Position numbers and translations under genes: made by a program
Shown: piece after piece, positions 36,348 through 44,520 of the stretch
Layout of the letters: every line of letters begins with the position of its first letter
How positions within the stretch are numbered: the first letter of the stretch is position 1
Source: Paenibacillus timonensis
GTDB lineage: Bacteria; Bacillota; Bacilli; Paenibacillales; Paenibacillaceae
Length of the DNA stretch: 64,000 nucleotides
Assembly (NCBI RefSeq): GCF_022427145.1
Contig: NZ_JAKSXN010000004.1
Location: 62,001-126,000 of the forward strand
Direction of reading: 5' to 3'
Notes under the pieces: model-generated
Databases searched by the model: none
Seen by the model: only the letters and a program-made list of their open reading frames with translations
What the model was told of the DNA's origin: nothing

Positions 36348-36363
36348 TCATAGTTTTGTTCTA
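36348..36363 (-). promoter_or_regulatory. Candidate response-regulator site upstream of the permeases
   Basis: TAGAACAAAACTATGA on the minus strand. Near-identical elements stand before the kinase gene and before the binding-protein gene of the same locus (common core GAACAAANCTNTG). It lies about 135 bp before the permease start. The binding protein is not shown; the adjacent AraC-type response regulator is the natural candidate. Confidence 0.5.
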
Positions 36364-36383
36364 TCGCAAGTGCTTGTTTACGC

Positions 36384-36418
36384 GAAAAAAAACAGCGGCA
36401 CTCCACTGGAGCACCGCT
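36384..36418 (-). terminator. Terminator after the response-regulator gene
   Basis: On the minus strand AGCGGTGCTCC (36418-36408) pairs with GGAGTGCCGCT (36404-36394), followed by GTTTTTTTT. Confidence 0.9.
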
Positions 36419-36436
36419 AACCGCGAAAGGGAAAGT

Positions 36437-37258
36437 TTATGAGGACACGGCCGTTTCGGAAGGCCTCCCGGTTTTAGCCGTTTGCCGGTATTGGCTGGGC
36501 GTTTGCCCCGTCAGCCGTTTGAAGATTTTGATGAAGTAGTTGTCGTTCAGGAAGCCCACGCGATGGCCCACCTCGTAAACGGGTAAATCCGAATGGCGGA
36601 GATAATGGATCGCATGGTTGACCCGCACCTGATGCAGATAATGGATTAAGGTGTGTCCGGTTTTCTTCTTGAACAAGGTGCTGACGTAGTTCTCGCCCAT
36701 CATCACCAGCTGAGACATCGACTTGACGGTAATGTCCTCCGCGTAATGGGCATGAATGTATTGCAGAATCTTCTGGATTTCCGGGTGGGAGGTGACCTCT
36801 TCATGGAGAAGGGGCAGCGCTCTCGGCTGGCGATCCGCCGCCGCCTCGGCAGGCAGGGTTCCGGAGGCCTGCGGTTCCCGGCTGAGCAGCTCGCCGCGGA
36901 TCTTCCGCAGCGTATCCCGCAGCGAGTTCACGCTCATGGACAACTTCAGGATATAGTTTGAAGCCCCGTATTCCATCGCCTGCCGCACGTATTCGAAATC
37001 GCTCATGCACGTCAGCATGACGAACCGGGAATCGTGTCCCTCGGCCCGGGTCTGCTTCAACAGTTCAACGCCGTCCATGTCCGGCATGATGATGTCGGTA
37101 ATCACGAGATCGGGTTCTTCCCGCCGAATGAATTCGAGCGCATCCGTGCCTGTTCCGGCCTCTCCGCAGACGGTAAACCCTAGCTCTTCCCAGGCGATGA
37201 TCTCCCGCACGGATTCCCGTACGAAGACTTCGTCTTCTACTAGCAACACTTTCCACAT
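36437..37258 (-). CDS. Response regulator, CheY-AraC type, of the xylan locus
   Basis: About 273 residues. The receiver starts KVLLVEDEVFVRESVREIIA, with phospho-acceptor Asp in LVITDIIMPDMDG. The C-terminal AraC-type double helix-turn-helix ends NYFIKIFKRLTGQTPSQYRQ. ATG 37258 has GGGAGG at 9 bp, while the in-frame ATG 9 bp upstream is badly placed. It follows the kinase gene by 28 bp. The pair should control the transporter and possibly the xylanase; three GAACAAANCTNTG elements in the locus may be its sites. Confidence 0.93.
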   Translation of the reverse strand: MWKVLLVEDEVFVRESVREIIAWEELGFTVCGEAGTGTDALEFIRREEPDLVITDIIMPDMDGVELLKQTRAEGHDSRFVMLTCMSDFEYVRQAMEYGASNYILKLSMSVNSLRDTLRKIRGELLSREPQASGTLPAEAAADRQPRALPLLHEEVTSHPEIQKILQYIHAHYAEDITVKSMSQLVMMGENYVSTLFKKKTGHTLIHYLHQVRVNHAIHYLRHSDLPVYEVGHRVGFLNDNYFIKIFKRLTGQTPSQYRQTAKTGRPSETAVSS

Positions 37259-37286
37259 GATCAACAACCTCCCGTTGCAAAGATGA

Positions 37287-39062
37287 TTAAGCCGGATGCT
37301 CGGACCCGTAAGGCGTGGACAGCAGGAACGGGATCGCGAACCGCACGGTGACGCCCTGCTCGGACGACAGCACTTCCATGGTGCCTTGATCGCGGAACAG
37401 GAGCCGCAGTCTTTCCTTGACGTTGCTTAGCCCGATGCCTGGACGTTTGCGCTCGGCCTGATTTTTTCGCGAGAGGTCCATCCCCACCCCGTTATCCTGA
37501 ACCTCGACGATCAGTCGGCCCGAGTCCTCCAGGTACACGCGGAGATGGATGAACCCTTGGCCGCGCAAAGGGGCGATGCCATGGATGATGGCGTTCTCCA
37601 CCAGCGGCTGTAGGCTGAGTTTCGGTACCAGCGCGAATAGAATATGGTCTTCGTATTGATACGTGACGTCGAATTTATGGGAATAGCGGACCTGCTGGAT
37701 GTGCACGTAAGCCTGCACCAGCTCGATCTCGTCCTTTAGGTAAATCAGGTCCTTCTCGGTATTCAAACTGGCTTCCAGCAGTTTGCCGAGAGATAAGGTC
37801 ATGTTCGTAATCTCGTCGTTGTGCTGGCGGATCGCGATCCATTTGATCGTGTTCAGCGTGTTCAACAGGAAGTGGGGGTTCGTCTGGGCCAGCAGCATCT
37901 GGAAATGGACCGCTTCCTTCTGGCGTTCTTCGGCGTTCAGCTTCTGGATCAGGAGATTGGTGTCGTCCAGCATCGTATTGAAGGTGCGCGTCAGGTCCAG
38001 GACTTCGCCGTGGAATTTGTGCTCCGGCAGGCGGATTTTCAGGTTCTTCTGAACGGCGGCTTTCATCTTGGCCTGCAGATGGGATAAAGGACGGGTAATC
38101 GTCGTCGAGATGACGAAGGTCATGATCAGGAAGACGCCCATCAGCGCGAAGAAGGTCACGAAATATTGGCGCTTCAGCTCCTCGATTTCCACGAACAACA
38201 CGGACAGCGGGATGCGGTTGACGATATACCAGTCCAACGACTCGACGTAAATGTAATTAATGAAGGAGTTGGAATCCTTGTCGATAAAATACTGCTTCCC
38301 CGGTTGGTTCGCGATTTCCGCTTTTACCTTTTTCGGCAGCGCCGTATCCGGAACCGACTGGGAGATGTCCTCTCCCGCGCTCGTCATGATAAAATACTGC
38401 TGCTGCAAATCCGATTGCTTGTGAATGGTTCGCAGCCAGGACGAGTAGTCGATACTGATGCGGGCTAACCCGTAGGGCGTGTTCCGGCTGTCTTCCAAAT
38501 ACGCGTAGAGGGACAGCAGATACGTACTGGTCGAGACGTCCCGCAGGACGTAGTTCGGATCATTGGGCACCCAATGGTAGGCACTTGCGTTCATGAGCTC
38601 TTTGCTGAAGCCCGGCAGGCTTCGGAGCTTGTCGTAGGCCAACGGCTCCTTGGGCAGATACGAGGTGTATGCGTTTTCATTTAGGTCCAGGATCAAGAAA
38701 TATACCGAAGGATTATACAGGAAGAAGCTATTGTTCAGGTTGTTGAAAATACTCTCCATCTGCCGTTTGTTCTCCAGCTCATCGTGCTGCTCGGGATAGC
38801 GAAGGACGGATTTGACCGTGTCTTCCTGCTTCAGGAAGATCAGCGTTTTGAAGGCGATGCCGATCTGGTCCTCCAGCGTCCGGTACATTTGCTCCAATTG
38901 GGAGTGGCTTTGTTGGCTGATTTTTTGCTGGACCAAGGTTTCGATGCGTTGGTAGTTGTACAAATTCAGGGCGCTGAAGGGAAGAATGATCAGACAGACG
39001 AACGCCATGAACAGACGATATTTCAGCTTCTGCGGGATCAGGCATCGCAGCAGTTTGGACAT
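37287..39062 (-). CDS. Sensor histidine kinase, YesM type, of the xylan locus
   Basis: About 591 residues. A first membrane segment (residues about 13-33) and a second (about 295-315) enclose an extracellular dCache-like sensor. A HAMP domain is followed by AQTNPHFLLNTLNTIKWIAI, which carries the phospho-acceptor His, and a HATPase_c domain with VEVQDNGVGMDLS and GIGLSNVKERLRLLF. It probably senses an oligosaccharide outside the cell and phosphorylates the regulator encoded just downstream. The start is uncertain: ATG 39062 (GGGGGC upstream) is preferred to ATG 39104, which has no ribosome site. Confidence 0.92.
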   Translation of the reverse strand: MSKLLRCLIPQKLKYRLFMAFVCLIILPFSALNLYNYQRIETLVQQKISQQSHSQLEQMYRTLEDQIGIAFKTLIFLKQEDTVKSVLRYPEQHDELENKRQMESIFNNLNNSFFLYNPSVYFLILDLNENAYTSYLPKEPLAYDKLRSLPGFSKELMNASAYHWVPNDPNYVLRDVSTSTYLLSLYAYLEDSRNTPYGLARISIDYSSWLRTIHKQSDLQQQYFIMTSAGEDISQSVPDTALPKKVKAEIANQPGKQYFIDKDSNSFINYIYVESLDWYIVNRIPLSVLFVEIEELKRQYFVTFFALMGVFLIMTFVISTTITRPLSHLQAKMKAAVQKNLKIRLPEHKFHGEVLDLTRTFNTMLDDTNLLIQKLNAEERQKEAVHFQMLLAQTNPHFLLNTLNTIKWIAIRQHNDEITNMTLSLGKLLEASLNTEKDLIYLKDEIELVQAYVHIQQVRYSHKFDVTYQYEDHILFALVPKLSLQPLVENAIIHGIAPLRGQGFIHLRVYLEDSGRLIVEVQDNGVGMDLSRKNQAERKRPGIGLSNVKERLRLLFRDQGTMEVLSSEQGVTVRFAIPFLLSTPYGSEHPA

Positions 39063-39145
39063 GCGGAACGCCCCCAATACGGTGTAACCGGTGTTTGTGT
39101 CCATTATATCACACGCCTAATCCCGCAAACGCCTTCTCGAAAATT

Positions 39146-39182
39146 GCATAGTTTTGTATCAATCATGCAAAGATTTGTTCTA
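39146..39182 (-). promoter_or_regulatory. Two direct copies of the candidate regulator site before the kinase gene
   Basis: On the minus strand TAGAACAAATCTTTGC (39182-39167) and GATACAAAACTATGC (39160-39146) repeat in the same direction with a 21-bp period, two helical turns. This is a spacing typical of AraC-type dimer sites. The core agrees with the elements at 36348 and 41763. Confidence 0.55.
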
Positions 39183-39190
39183 TTCCGATA

Positions 39191-40228
39191 TCATAAGCGC
39201 CGGCTTTGAAGCAACGGCCCCATGAAAGCCGCCAGCCGCTCGCCGATGCGGACCATACCGAAATTGCCGGGATGCAGCAGGTCGTGGGACAAGCCCCGCC
39301 AGTCATCGAGAAGCTCCTGTCCGTCAACGTAATGGACCTGGGGTTGCCCGGAGCATCGCACGATGTCGCGCAGCGCGTCCCGATACTCCCGGCTGGCGGC
39401 GTTGACCTCTCTCTCCGGCCAGGCCCAGCCCAAATCGGCGAAGCTCGGGAACAAGCCGATGCAAACGAGCGGTTTGTCCGGGTGGGCCTTGGCGATGGTC
39501 TGCACCATATAGGCGGCCTTTGCTTTGAACTCCTCGGCGGATATGCCTTGATTCAGCATGTTGACCGAAAGGCATAACGAAGCGATGGCCCAATCGTTCC
39601 TTGCGGCGATATGGTCGGCTATTGACGGTTCGCAGAACGCGGCCCCCGGCATGCCCAGGTTGATCGGATCCAGCCCTAACCGCCAGGCCGTTTGGCTGAC
39701 GTAGGATAGGTCCGGCGTCGAAGCCGAGATGCCGAACGTAATCGAGGTGCCGTAAGCCAAGTATTTGAAGGCGGGCTTCTCATGCGGTTGCGGTGGACGG
39801 ACCCTGCCGCTCGGAAGGTCGATCAAATGAACCTCGAATCCCTGCAGCACGATCCGCCAGATCGGGCCATACGCGGAGCGGGGGACTTCCCCGCGCCAAG
39901 GCGCCGCGAACTGGAACATCGGCTCCCGTTCTTGAAGGTGGATCGTCGTTGGCGCCTCGCCGAGGCGTACGTCCTCCACCCAGTAATCGCCGTAGTATAC
40001 CTGGGCCAGGCTGATGCCGCCATAGCTGGCGAGCGTCACGGGCACTGCCGTGCCCTCCTCTGCGCCTAACCGGATTTCGATGGCGGATGCCCGGCGGATT
40101 TGCTCTTGCCCCTTCTCCAACAACCCGGTCCGTACCGATTCGGATACCCGCTGCAGCAGCAGCCCGGGACGGCCCTCCACGGGGACGAGTTCCGCGACGT
40201 TATGGAATTCGGCATTGCCATACAACAT
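39191..40228 (-). CDS. SGNH/GDSL hydrolase (carbohydrate-esterase-like)
   Basis: About 345 residues. A beta-rich N-terminal domain (residues 1-165) precedes an SGNH hydrolase fold: block I is YGTSITFGIS with the nucleophile Ser, block II NLGMPGAAF with Gly, block III SVNMLN with Asn, and block V HDLLHPGNFG with the catalytic Asp and His. No signal peptide, so it acts on imported material. In a xylan locus a role as acetyl-xylo-oligosaccharide esterase is likely but inferred. AAGGAGG before ATG 40228 fixes the start; 12 further codons upstream are not needed. It lies between the binding-protein and kinase genes. Confidence 0.85.
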   Translation of the reverse strand: MLYGNAEFHNVAELVPVEGRPGLLLQRVSESVRTGLLEKGQEQIRRASAIEIRLGAEEGTAVPVTLASYGGISLAQVYYGDYWVEDVRLGEAPTTIHLQEREPMFQFAAPWRGEVPRSAYGPIWRIVLQGFEVHLIDLPSGRVRPPQPHEKPAFKYLAYGTSITFGISASTPDLSYVSQTAWRLGLDPINLGMPGAAFCEPSIADHIAARNDWAIASLCLSVNMLNQGISAEEFKAKAAYMVQTIAKAHPDKPLVCIGLFPSFADLGWAWPEREVNAASREYRDALRDIVRCSGQPQVHYVDGQELLDDWRGLSHDLLHPGNFGMVRIGERLAAFMGPLLQSRRL

Positions 40229-40253
40229 GTTGCCTGCCTCCTTAGTCCTTATG

Positions 40254-40309
40254 AAAAATACCAAAAGAGGAGGAGGCCGCCTTAGGATGCGGCAACGTTC
40301 CTCCTCTTT
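40254..40309 (-). terminator. Terminator between binding-protein and esterase genes
   Basis: On the minus strand AAAGAGGAGGA (40309-40299) pairs with TCCTCCTCTTT (40274-40264), with an inner GCCGC/GCGGC helix, followed by TGGTATTTTT. It may allow partial read-through so that the binding protein is made in excess. Confidence 0.75.
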
Positions 40310-40328
40310 ATTTTGAAACTGGCTGCGT

Positions 40329-41666
40329 TTATTGGTTTTGTTTCAAAAAGGTGTTATGCCGGGCGACCATGGCTTCGATCGTCTGGTCAAGCGTTTGGGC
40401 ACCGAGGAAATACTTCTCGTATTCTTGGGCACGCAGGTCCATGACTTCCTGCGGGAGGCTGCGCACGTAAGTCGGCGTCGTGTTGTCGAACATGACATAC
40501 ATCAACGAGTCGAGATCGTACGTATCGCGTTTGTCGCCCAGCAAGCTGTTCAACGCGTCGTCTTGGTTGGCGTCCTTGGAGGCGGGTAATCTTCCGCCTG
40601 CGGCCATCGGGGCCATGCCGCCGTCCGAATACCATTTCAGGAATTCCCAGGCTTCCGCCTGATGTTTGGATTTGGCGTTAATGGAAATATAGTCGCCCAG
40701 CCCGCCGCGGGTCACGTATTGATCGGCGCTGTCCACCAGTCTCGGTACCGGTGCGAAAGCGATGGTGAAATCGCGCGGGAAATCCGTGAAGTTGTTCGAG
40801 CTGCGCAGCAGCCAGGCGCCGATATTGAGCATCGGCACTTCGCCGCTCAGGAATACCTGTTCGACCGGCATTTTGGACGTGAGTTGCTCGCCGAGCGGCG
40901 GCGTCGTTTTGTCTTCCTTCATCATCGTGTTTAGCGTTTCCAGCCATTTGGTCACGAGCGGATGGTCCAGGTTGGATGTGCCGTCCGCCTTGGTGTAACC
41001 CTCTTGGGATAACACGGAGTCGATCGGGTCTACGAAAGGCTCCATATTTTGAATGAACCCGTATTGGTTGCTGCCCTTCAGCTTCTTGGCGTATTCGCGC
41101 AATTCATCCCAGGTCCAGTCCTTGGGGACCGGCAAACCTGCCGCATCCAAGGCTTCCTTGTTCATCGCGATGAAGAAAGGGCTTTTCGTGGTCGGCACGC
41201 CGTAGTATTTGCCGTCGATTTTCCAGCTGGCTGCGTCCCCGCCCATTTTCTCGTCGATGTTGTAATCCGTGAATTGGCTCAGGTCCAGGGCCAATCCCGA
41301 ATCCTTGCGCTTGGAGGCTTGCGAAATCGTGTAGTTGACGAACAAATCCACGTCTTGACCGGTAATCATCGCCGTATCCAGCTTCAAATTGCCGTCATCG
41401 TCATTCACGAAGCGGACATATTCGATTTGAACGTCGGGATGTTCTTTGTTCCAGTTGTCGATCACTTCCTGCGGCCCCGACTCCGGCGGAACGCCGCCCC
41501 ACATGGTTAACTTGACCGGGCTTTTGGCCGTCTCCGCGCCTCCGTTGCTAGCGCTTTCATTCTTGGCGGCGGAAGAGCCGTTGCCGTTCCCCCCGCAACC
41601 CGCCAAGAGGCCCGTCAACAGTACAAGCGCCGCAGCCCCGGCGATCCAGCGTTTTTTCTTATTCAC
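40329..41666 (-). CDS. Extracellular solute-binding lipoprotein of the xylan locus
   Basis: About 445 residues. The lipobox LTGLLAGCGG (Cys near residue 25) and a Gly/Ser/Asn linker precede a family-1 sugar-binding fold of MalE/CUT1 type (KLTMWGGVPPESG near the mature N terminus, WTWDELREYAKKL near residue 185). It should capture the oligosaccharide for the permeases at 34486-36214. The start is GTG 41666, with AGGGAGG at 9 bp; the codon at 41675 overlaps that site. It is upstream of the esterase, kinase and regulator genes in the same direction. A GGAACAAACCTGTGC element lies about 100 bp upstream. Confidence 0.92.
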   Translation of the reverse strand: MNKKKRWIAGAAALVLLTGLLAGCGGNGNGSSAAKNESASNGGAETAKSPVKLTMWGGVPPESGPQEVIDNWNKEHPDVQIEYVRFVNDDDGNLKLDTAMITGQDVDLFVNYTISQASKRKDSGLALDLSQFTDYNIDEKMGGDAASWKIDGKYYGVPTTKSPFFIAMNKEALDAAGLPVPKDWTWDELREYAKKLKGSNQYGFIQNMEPFVDPIDSVLSQEGYTKADGTSNLDHPLVTKWLETLNTMMKEDKTTPPLGEQLTSKMPVEQVFLSGEVPMLNIGAWLLRSSNNFTDFPRDFTIAFAPVPRLVDSADQYVTRGGLGDYISINAKSKHQAEAWEFLKWYSDGGMAPMAAGGRLPASKDANQDDALNSLLGDKRDTYDLDSLMYVMFDNTTPTYVRSLPQEVMDLRAQEYEKYFLGAQTLDQTIEAMVARHNTFLKQNQ

Positions 41667-41762
41667 GATTGACACCCTCCCTAAGCAAACTCGTTATTGT
41701 CTTTGCATCCTCAGCATAACAAACCGGGTAAACCGTCATAAGTAACAAAATACCAGAGAATA

Positions 41763-41778
41763 TGGAACAAACCTGTGC
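41763..41778 (+). promoter_or_regulatory. Candidate regulator site upstream of the binding-protein gene
   Basis: TGGAACAAACCTGTGC shares the GAACAAANCTNTG core with the elements at 36348 and 39146-39182, but in the opposite orientation relative to the gene it precedes. A weaker variant (TAACAAAATACCAGAG) lies 22 bp upstream. Confidence 0.4.
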
Positions 41779-41844
41779 ATTTTGCCGGGAGGCGGGGAGG
41801 GGAAATGTTCTATTGGACTAGAGAAATAAAGTGTTAAAGTCATC

Positions 41845-41873
41845 TTGACTTTCCAAATCCGAATCGCTACGAT
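41845..41873 (+). promoter_or_regulatory. SigA-type promoter of the YitT gene
   Basis: TTGACT (41845-41850), a 17-bp spacer, TACGAT (41868-41873); the ATG follows 50 bp later. Confidence 0.5.
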
Positions 41874-41922
41874 GTTCTGGTTGTTAGGATAGAAATGTGG
41901 CAGAGAGAGGATTAGAGTTGGA

Positions 41923-42759
41923 ATGAAAAAGAGAATCGCGGATATCGTTATTATCATTGTGGGGGCCTTTTTGTTTGCGCTGGCCGTCAATTTGTTTATT
42001 ATTCCGAACGACTTCGGCGAAGGGGGCGTTACGGGGGTCACGATCATTTTGTACTACCTGTTTCAGTGGTCGCCGTCGCTGGTCAATATTGGGATCAATG
42101 GGTTGCTGCTGATTGTCGGGTACAAATTTCTGGATCGGCAGACGACGATCTATACGGTGATTGCGGTGGCTTTTAACTCGTTGTTCCTGCATTTGACCGA
42201 GAACTGGAGAATCGATTCGCACGAGCCGACCATCAATGCGGTGTTCGCCGGCGTGATCGTGGGGGTTGGCATCGGCCTGATCGTGCGGGTCGGCGGAACG
42301 ACGGCGGGAACCGTCATCCTGGCCCGGATCGCCAATAAATATCTCGATTGGAATATCAGCTATGCGCTGTTGTTTTTCGACCTGATCGTGGCGTTCTCCT
42401 CCTATTTCATCATTGGCGCGGAGAAGCTGATGCTGACGATCGTCATCTTATATGTAGGCACGAAAGTGATGGACTTCATGATCGAAGGGCTGAATCCCAA
42501 GAAAGCCGTCACGATCATCTCCGAGAAGCAAAACGACATCGCCGAGATGGTCATCACCCAAATGGACCGCGGCGTAACCGTCCTGTCGGGCCATGGCTAC
42601 TATACGAAGAACCCGAAGGAGGTTCTCTATATCGTCATCAGCAAGCAAGAGGTGTCCACCCTGAAGAAAATCGTCCGTTCCATCGACCAAGCGGCGTTCC
42701 TTACGATTCACGACGTGCGGGATGTGTTTGGGGAGGGGTTTTTGGATATTTCGAAGTGA
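41923..42759 (+). CDS. YitT family membrane protein (DUF2179)
   Basis: 278 residues. Five membrane segments in residues 1-180 with the family motif FNLFIIPND-like VNLFIIPNDFGEGGVTGVTI and the GGTTAGTVILARI block. A soluble C-terminal DUF2179 domain (residues about 200-278) ends VRDVFGEGF. YitT proteins are abundant in Bacillota; their transport function is not established. A promoter-like TTGACT/TACGAT pair precedes it. It is divergent from the xylan locus and is followed by a decayed region. Confidence 0.9.
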   Translation: MKKRIADIVIIIVGAFLFALAVNLFIIPNDFGEGGVTGVTIILYYLFQWSPSLVNIGINGLLLIVGYKFLDRQTTIYTVIAVAFNSLFLHLTENWRIDSHEPTINAVFAGVIVGVGIGLIVRVGGTTAGTVILARIANKYLDWNISYALLFFDLIVAFSSYFIIGAEKLMLTIVILYVGTKVMDFMIEGLNPKKAVTIISEKQNDIAEMVITQMDRGVTVLSGHGYYTKNPKEVLYIVISKQEVSTLKKIVRSIDQAAFLTIHDVRDVFGEGFLDISK

Positions 42760-42807
42760 GGGGTGTTGGATCGAGGGGAACTTACTCAACGGTCAATTCA
42801 TTACTCT

Positions 42808-42930
42808 TTAGACAACAAGTTTGTCGCCATACCGTGCTGTTACTCCCGTGTCGTAAAGAGCGAGATTCTTGATGTTCTGAACATAGGAATCGAACTCGGC
42901 GGGCGTTCTAACCTTCTCGATCTGGTAGTA
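42808..42930 (-). pseudogene. Remnant of a class B sortase-like gene (C-terminal part)
   Basis: An unannounced reading frame of 40 codons on the minus strand reads VRTPAEFDSYVQNI, then LALYDTGVTARYGDKLVV and a TAA stop. The segment LYDTGVxxxYGDKL is typical of class B sortases just before their LSTC catalytic-Cys motif, which here is lost. A stop codon also lies directly upstream, and no start or ribosome site is present. I therefore read this as a gene fragment. A search of this 40-residue peptide would settle it. Confidence 0.5.
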
Positions 42931-42996
42931 TTAAAAACGTCGTCCGATTTGCGATAAACTTTTGACAGAATAACGGCAACAATCCCGGAGGGGAGC

Positions 42997-43545
42997 TCAC
43001 TCAAATATCATTTCTTTTTTAGCATTGTAGATTTGAACAGATGATCTTCCGTCCGATGCCTCGTCGTAGTCACCGGAAACGATATAGTTCCTTTTAGAGC
43101 TATCTATGTCTAAACGATGCCATTTATTTTGATTGAAAGTGGCATAAATCTGGTCGCCCTCTTTGAGAAGGTGATCATCATTGATTTGAATCATAAGATA
43201 AGGATATCCCGTTCGAATTCCAAAAACCTGGACAGGTTTGTCCTCATCCTCGTTAAGCATGAAGTCCATGCCGTAAACCAACTTATCATTAATGACGCTT
43301 AGATAGTATGCCCCTACTTTCACGCCCCGCTTGTAAAAAACATAGGCAAAGGGCTTGTCTAGGTCGTTTTTCATTTCGACATCGAGGATTTCAATGTGTT
43401 CCTTTTCACTTAGCTGTTGAATATGAAGATCGGAAATTTTGCTGTAAGAATCCCTTTGAGAGAAGTGAATCAGGGCCAAAAGTGAGAAAAGCAGAAGGAG
43501 GGCCAATCCTTGAAGGAACCATTTCTTTTTCAGTACTGGCGTCAA
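42997..43545 (-). CDS. Hypothetical membrane-anchored protein
   Basis: About 182 residues. One N-terminal membrane segment (LQGLALLLLFSLLALIHF, residues 11-28) is followed by an extracytoplasmic beta-rich domain with charged loops (KNDLDKPFAYVFYKRG, MLNEDEDKPVQVFG). I do not recognise a family. The start is TTG 43545, placed by GGAGGG at 6 bp; ATG 43563 is in frame but lies upstream of that site. It stands alone between a gene fragment and the decayed CRISPR region, and is AT-richer than the operons around it. Confidence 0.6.
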   Translation of the reverse strand: MTPVLKKKWFLQGLALLLLFSLLALIHFSQRDSYSKISDLHIQQLSEKEHIEILDVEMKNDLDKPFAYVFYKRGVKVGAYYLSVINDKLVYGMDFMLNEDEDKPVQVFGIRTGYPYLMIQINDDHLLKEGDQIYATFNQNKWHRLDIDSSKRNYIVSGDYDEASDGRSSVQIYNAKKEMIFE

Positions 43546-43671
43546 ATAAATCCCTCCATTCATGACGGTTCCAAGTATGGTTAAATTATACTATTATAAC
43601 CGAAGAAGTGTACACCGAAGATAAACGTAAACCACCAGCAATCTCGGCAGGCATCTTGCTTGTTGGGATTG

Positions 43672-43731
43672 TTTCTTATTGAGTTTCTTATTGAGTTTTT
43701 TATTGAGTTTTTTATTGAGTTTTTTATTGAG
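43672..43731 (+). repeat. Five tandem 12-bp units
   Basis: TTTCTTATTGAG twice, then TTTTTTATTGAG three times, exactly in phase (43672-43731). On the plus strand, with codons phased from 43631, it encodes repeated Phe-Leu-Leu-Ser in the same frame as the cas1 remnant downstream. The minus strand would encode Lys-Leu-Asn-Lys repeats. Unit number could vary between strains by slippage. Confidence 0.9.
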
Positions 43732-43840
43732 GCTTTTCACTCGTGTATTGGTGAATAATGACAAATTTTGCGGTAGAATAGGACTGGGTTCTATGCTAGT
43801 CGTAATATTTTTCATTACCTTCTTGACACAAAGCAAAGTG

Positions 43841-44042
43841 ATCCAAAGGGCTATGCTGATGACGGACGAGGCCCGCAAAATGTTTCTGAAAGCATGGCAA
43901 ACCAAGAAGTAAGAGAATATTACACACCCCTATCTGGGTGAAAAAATCCCTTGGGGGCGGGTCCCTTACTTTCAAGCCTTATTTTTGGCCCGATTTTTGT
44001 GCGGTGATTTAGATGAATAATCGCCATTTTTTATGGAAGTAG
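43841..44042 (+). pseudogene. cas1: Broken cas1 of a type I-C CRISPR system (C-terminal part)
   Basis: One frame reads LMTDEARKMFLKAWQTKK, a TAA stop (43910-43912), then ENITHPYLGEKIPWG, VPYFQALFLARFLCGDLDE, another TAA (44018-44020), then SPFF. Removing one T restores the family ending LWK and a TAG at 44040-44042. This is the C-terminal region of subtype I-C Cas1 (TDExRK, HPFLxEK, QAxLLAR, RGDLDEYPPFLWK). Two nonsense codons, a frameshift and loss of roughly the first three quarters make it a pseudogene. The open frame continues upstream through the tandem repeat without recognisable Cas1 sequence. cas2 starts 10 bp after the old stop, the normal I-C order. Confidence 0.85.
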
Positions 44043-44052
44043 GTGAGTCGGG

Positions 44053-44343
44053 ATGCCTGTACTCATTACTTATGATGTTCAAACATCAGGTGTGGGAGGT
44101 GCCGCGCGGCTTCGGAAAGTGGCAAAAGCATGTCAGAACTACGGGCAGCGGGTGTAAAACTCCGTGTTTGAATGTATCATCGATACAGCACAGTTCACTG
44201 CTCTGAAACTGGAACTATCCCAACTCATTGATCAAGAAAAAGACAACTTGCGGTTTTATCGGCTGGGCAATAACTACAAGATCAAAGTAGAGCATATGGG
44301 TGCCAAACCGTCATTGGATTTAGAAGACCCCTTAATCTTTTAA
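44053..44343 (+). pseudogene. cas2: cas2 of type I-C with one in-frame stop
   Basis: [20 protein letters not shown] through YGQRV, then TAA at 44155-44157, then NSVFECIIDTAQFTALKL to the normal end SLDLEDPLIF and TAA. Length 97 codons counting the internal stop, the usual size for subtype I-C Cas2, with the conserved N-terminal YD, FRLG-like FYRLGNNYK and QNSVFE regions. The stop replaces a Gln codon (CAA to TAA, one transition); everything else is intact. Cas2 forms the spacer-integration complex with Cas1. With cas1 also broken, adaptation cannot work here. Confidence 0.92.
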
Positions 44344-44351
44344 TGGCTAAT

Positions 44352-44396
44352 GGTGCGAACCCCAAGTTCACATGAAATCCCTGGGAGGTTCGCACC
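44352..44396 (+). other. Leader-like hairpin between cas2 and the CRISPR repeat
   Basis: GGTGCGAACC (44352-44361) and GGTTCGCACC (44387-44396) form a perfect 10-bp inverted repeat starting 9 bp after the cas2 stop; GGTTCGCAC recurs at 44465. The AT-rich stretch up to 44520 is in the leader position of a I-C array. No gene is seen in it. Confidence 0.5.
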
Positions 44397-44520
44397 CCAC
44401 GCCATTATAAGGTTTATTGAGATTCTGGTTGAAATAAACGGTAAAATTTCGCACTTACACAATAGGTTCGCACTTCTTGGTACGTGAGGCCTTGCGGCTC
44501 AAGGCTTCACAAGACCCGCT

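Noticed and set aside
42763-42957. Plus-strand frame of 64 codons after the YitT gene
   Set aside because: No ribosome site or family; it lies opposite the sortase-like remnant, which has recognisable sequence.
43594-43905. Minus-strand frame with Lys-Leu-Asn-Lys repeats
   Set aside because: It is the complement of the 12-bp tandem repeat and the cas1 fragment, and has no ribosome site; the plus strand explains the region.
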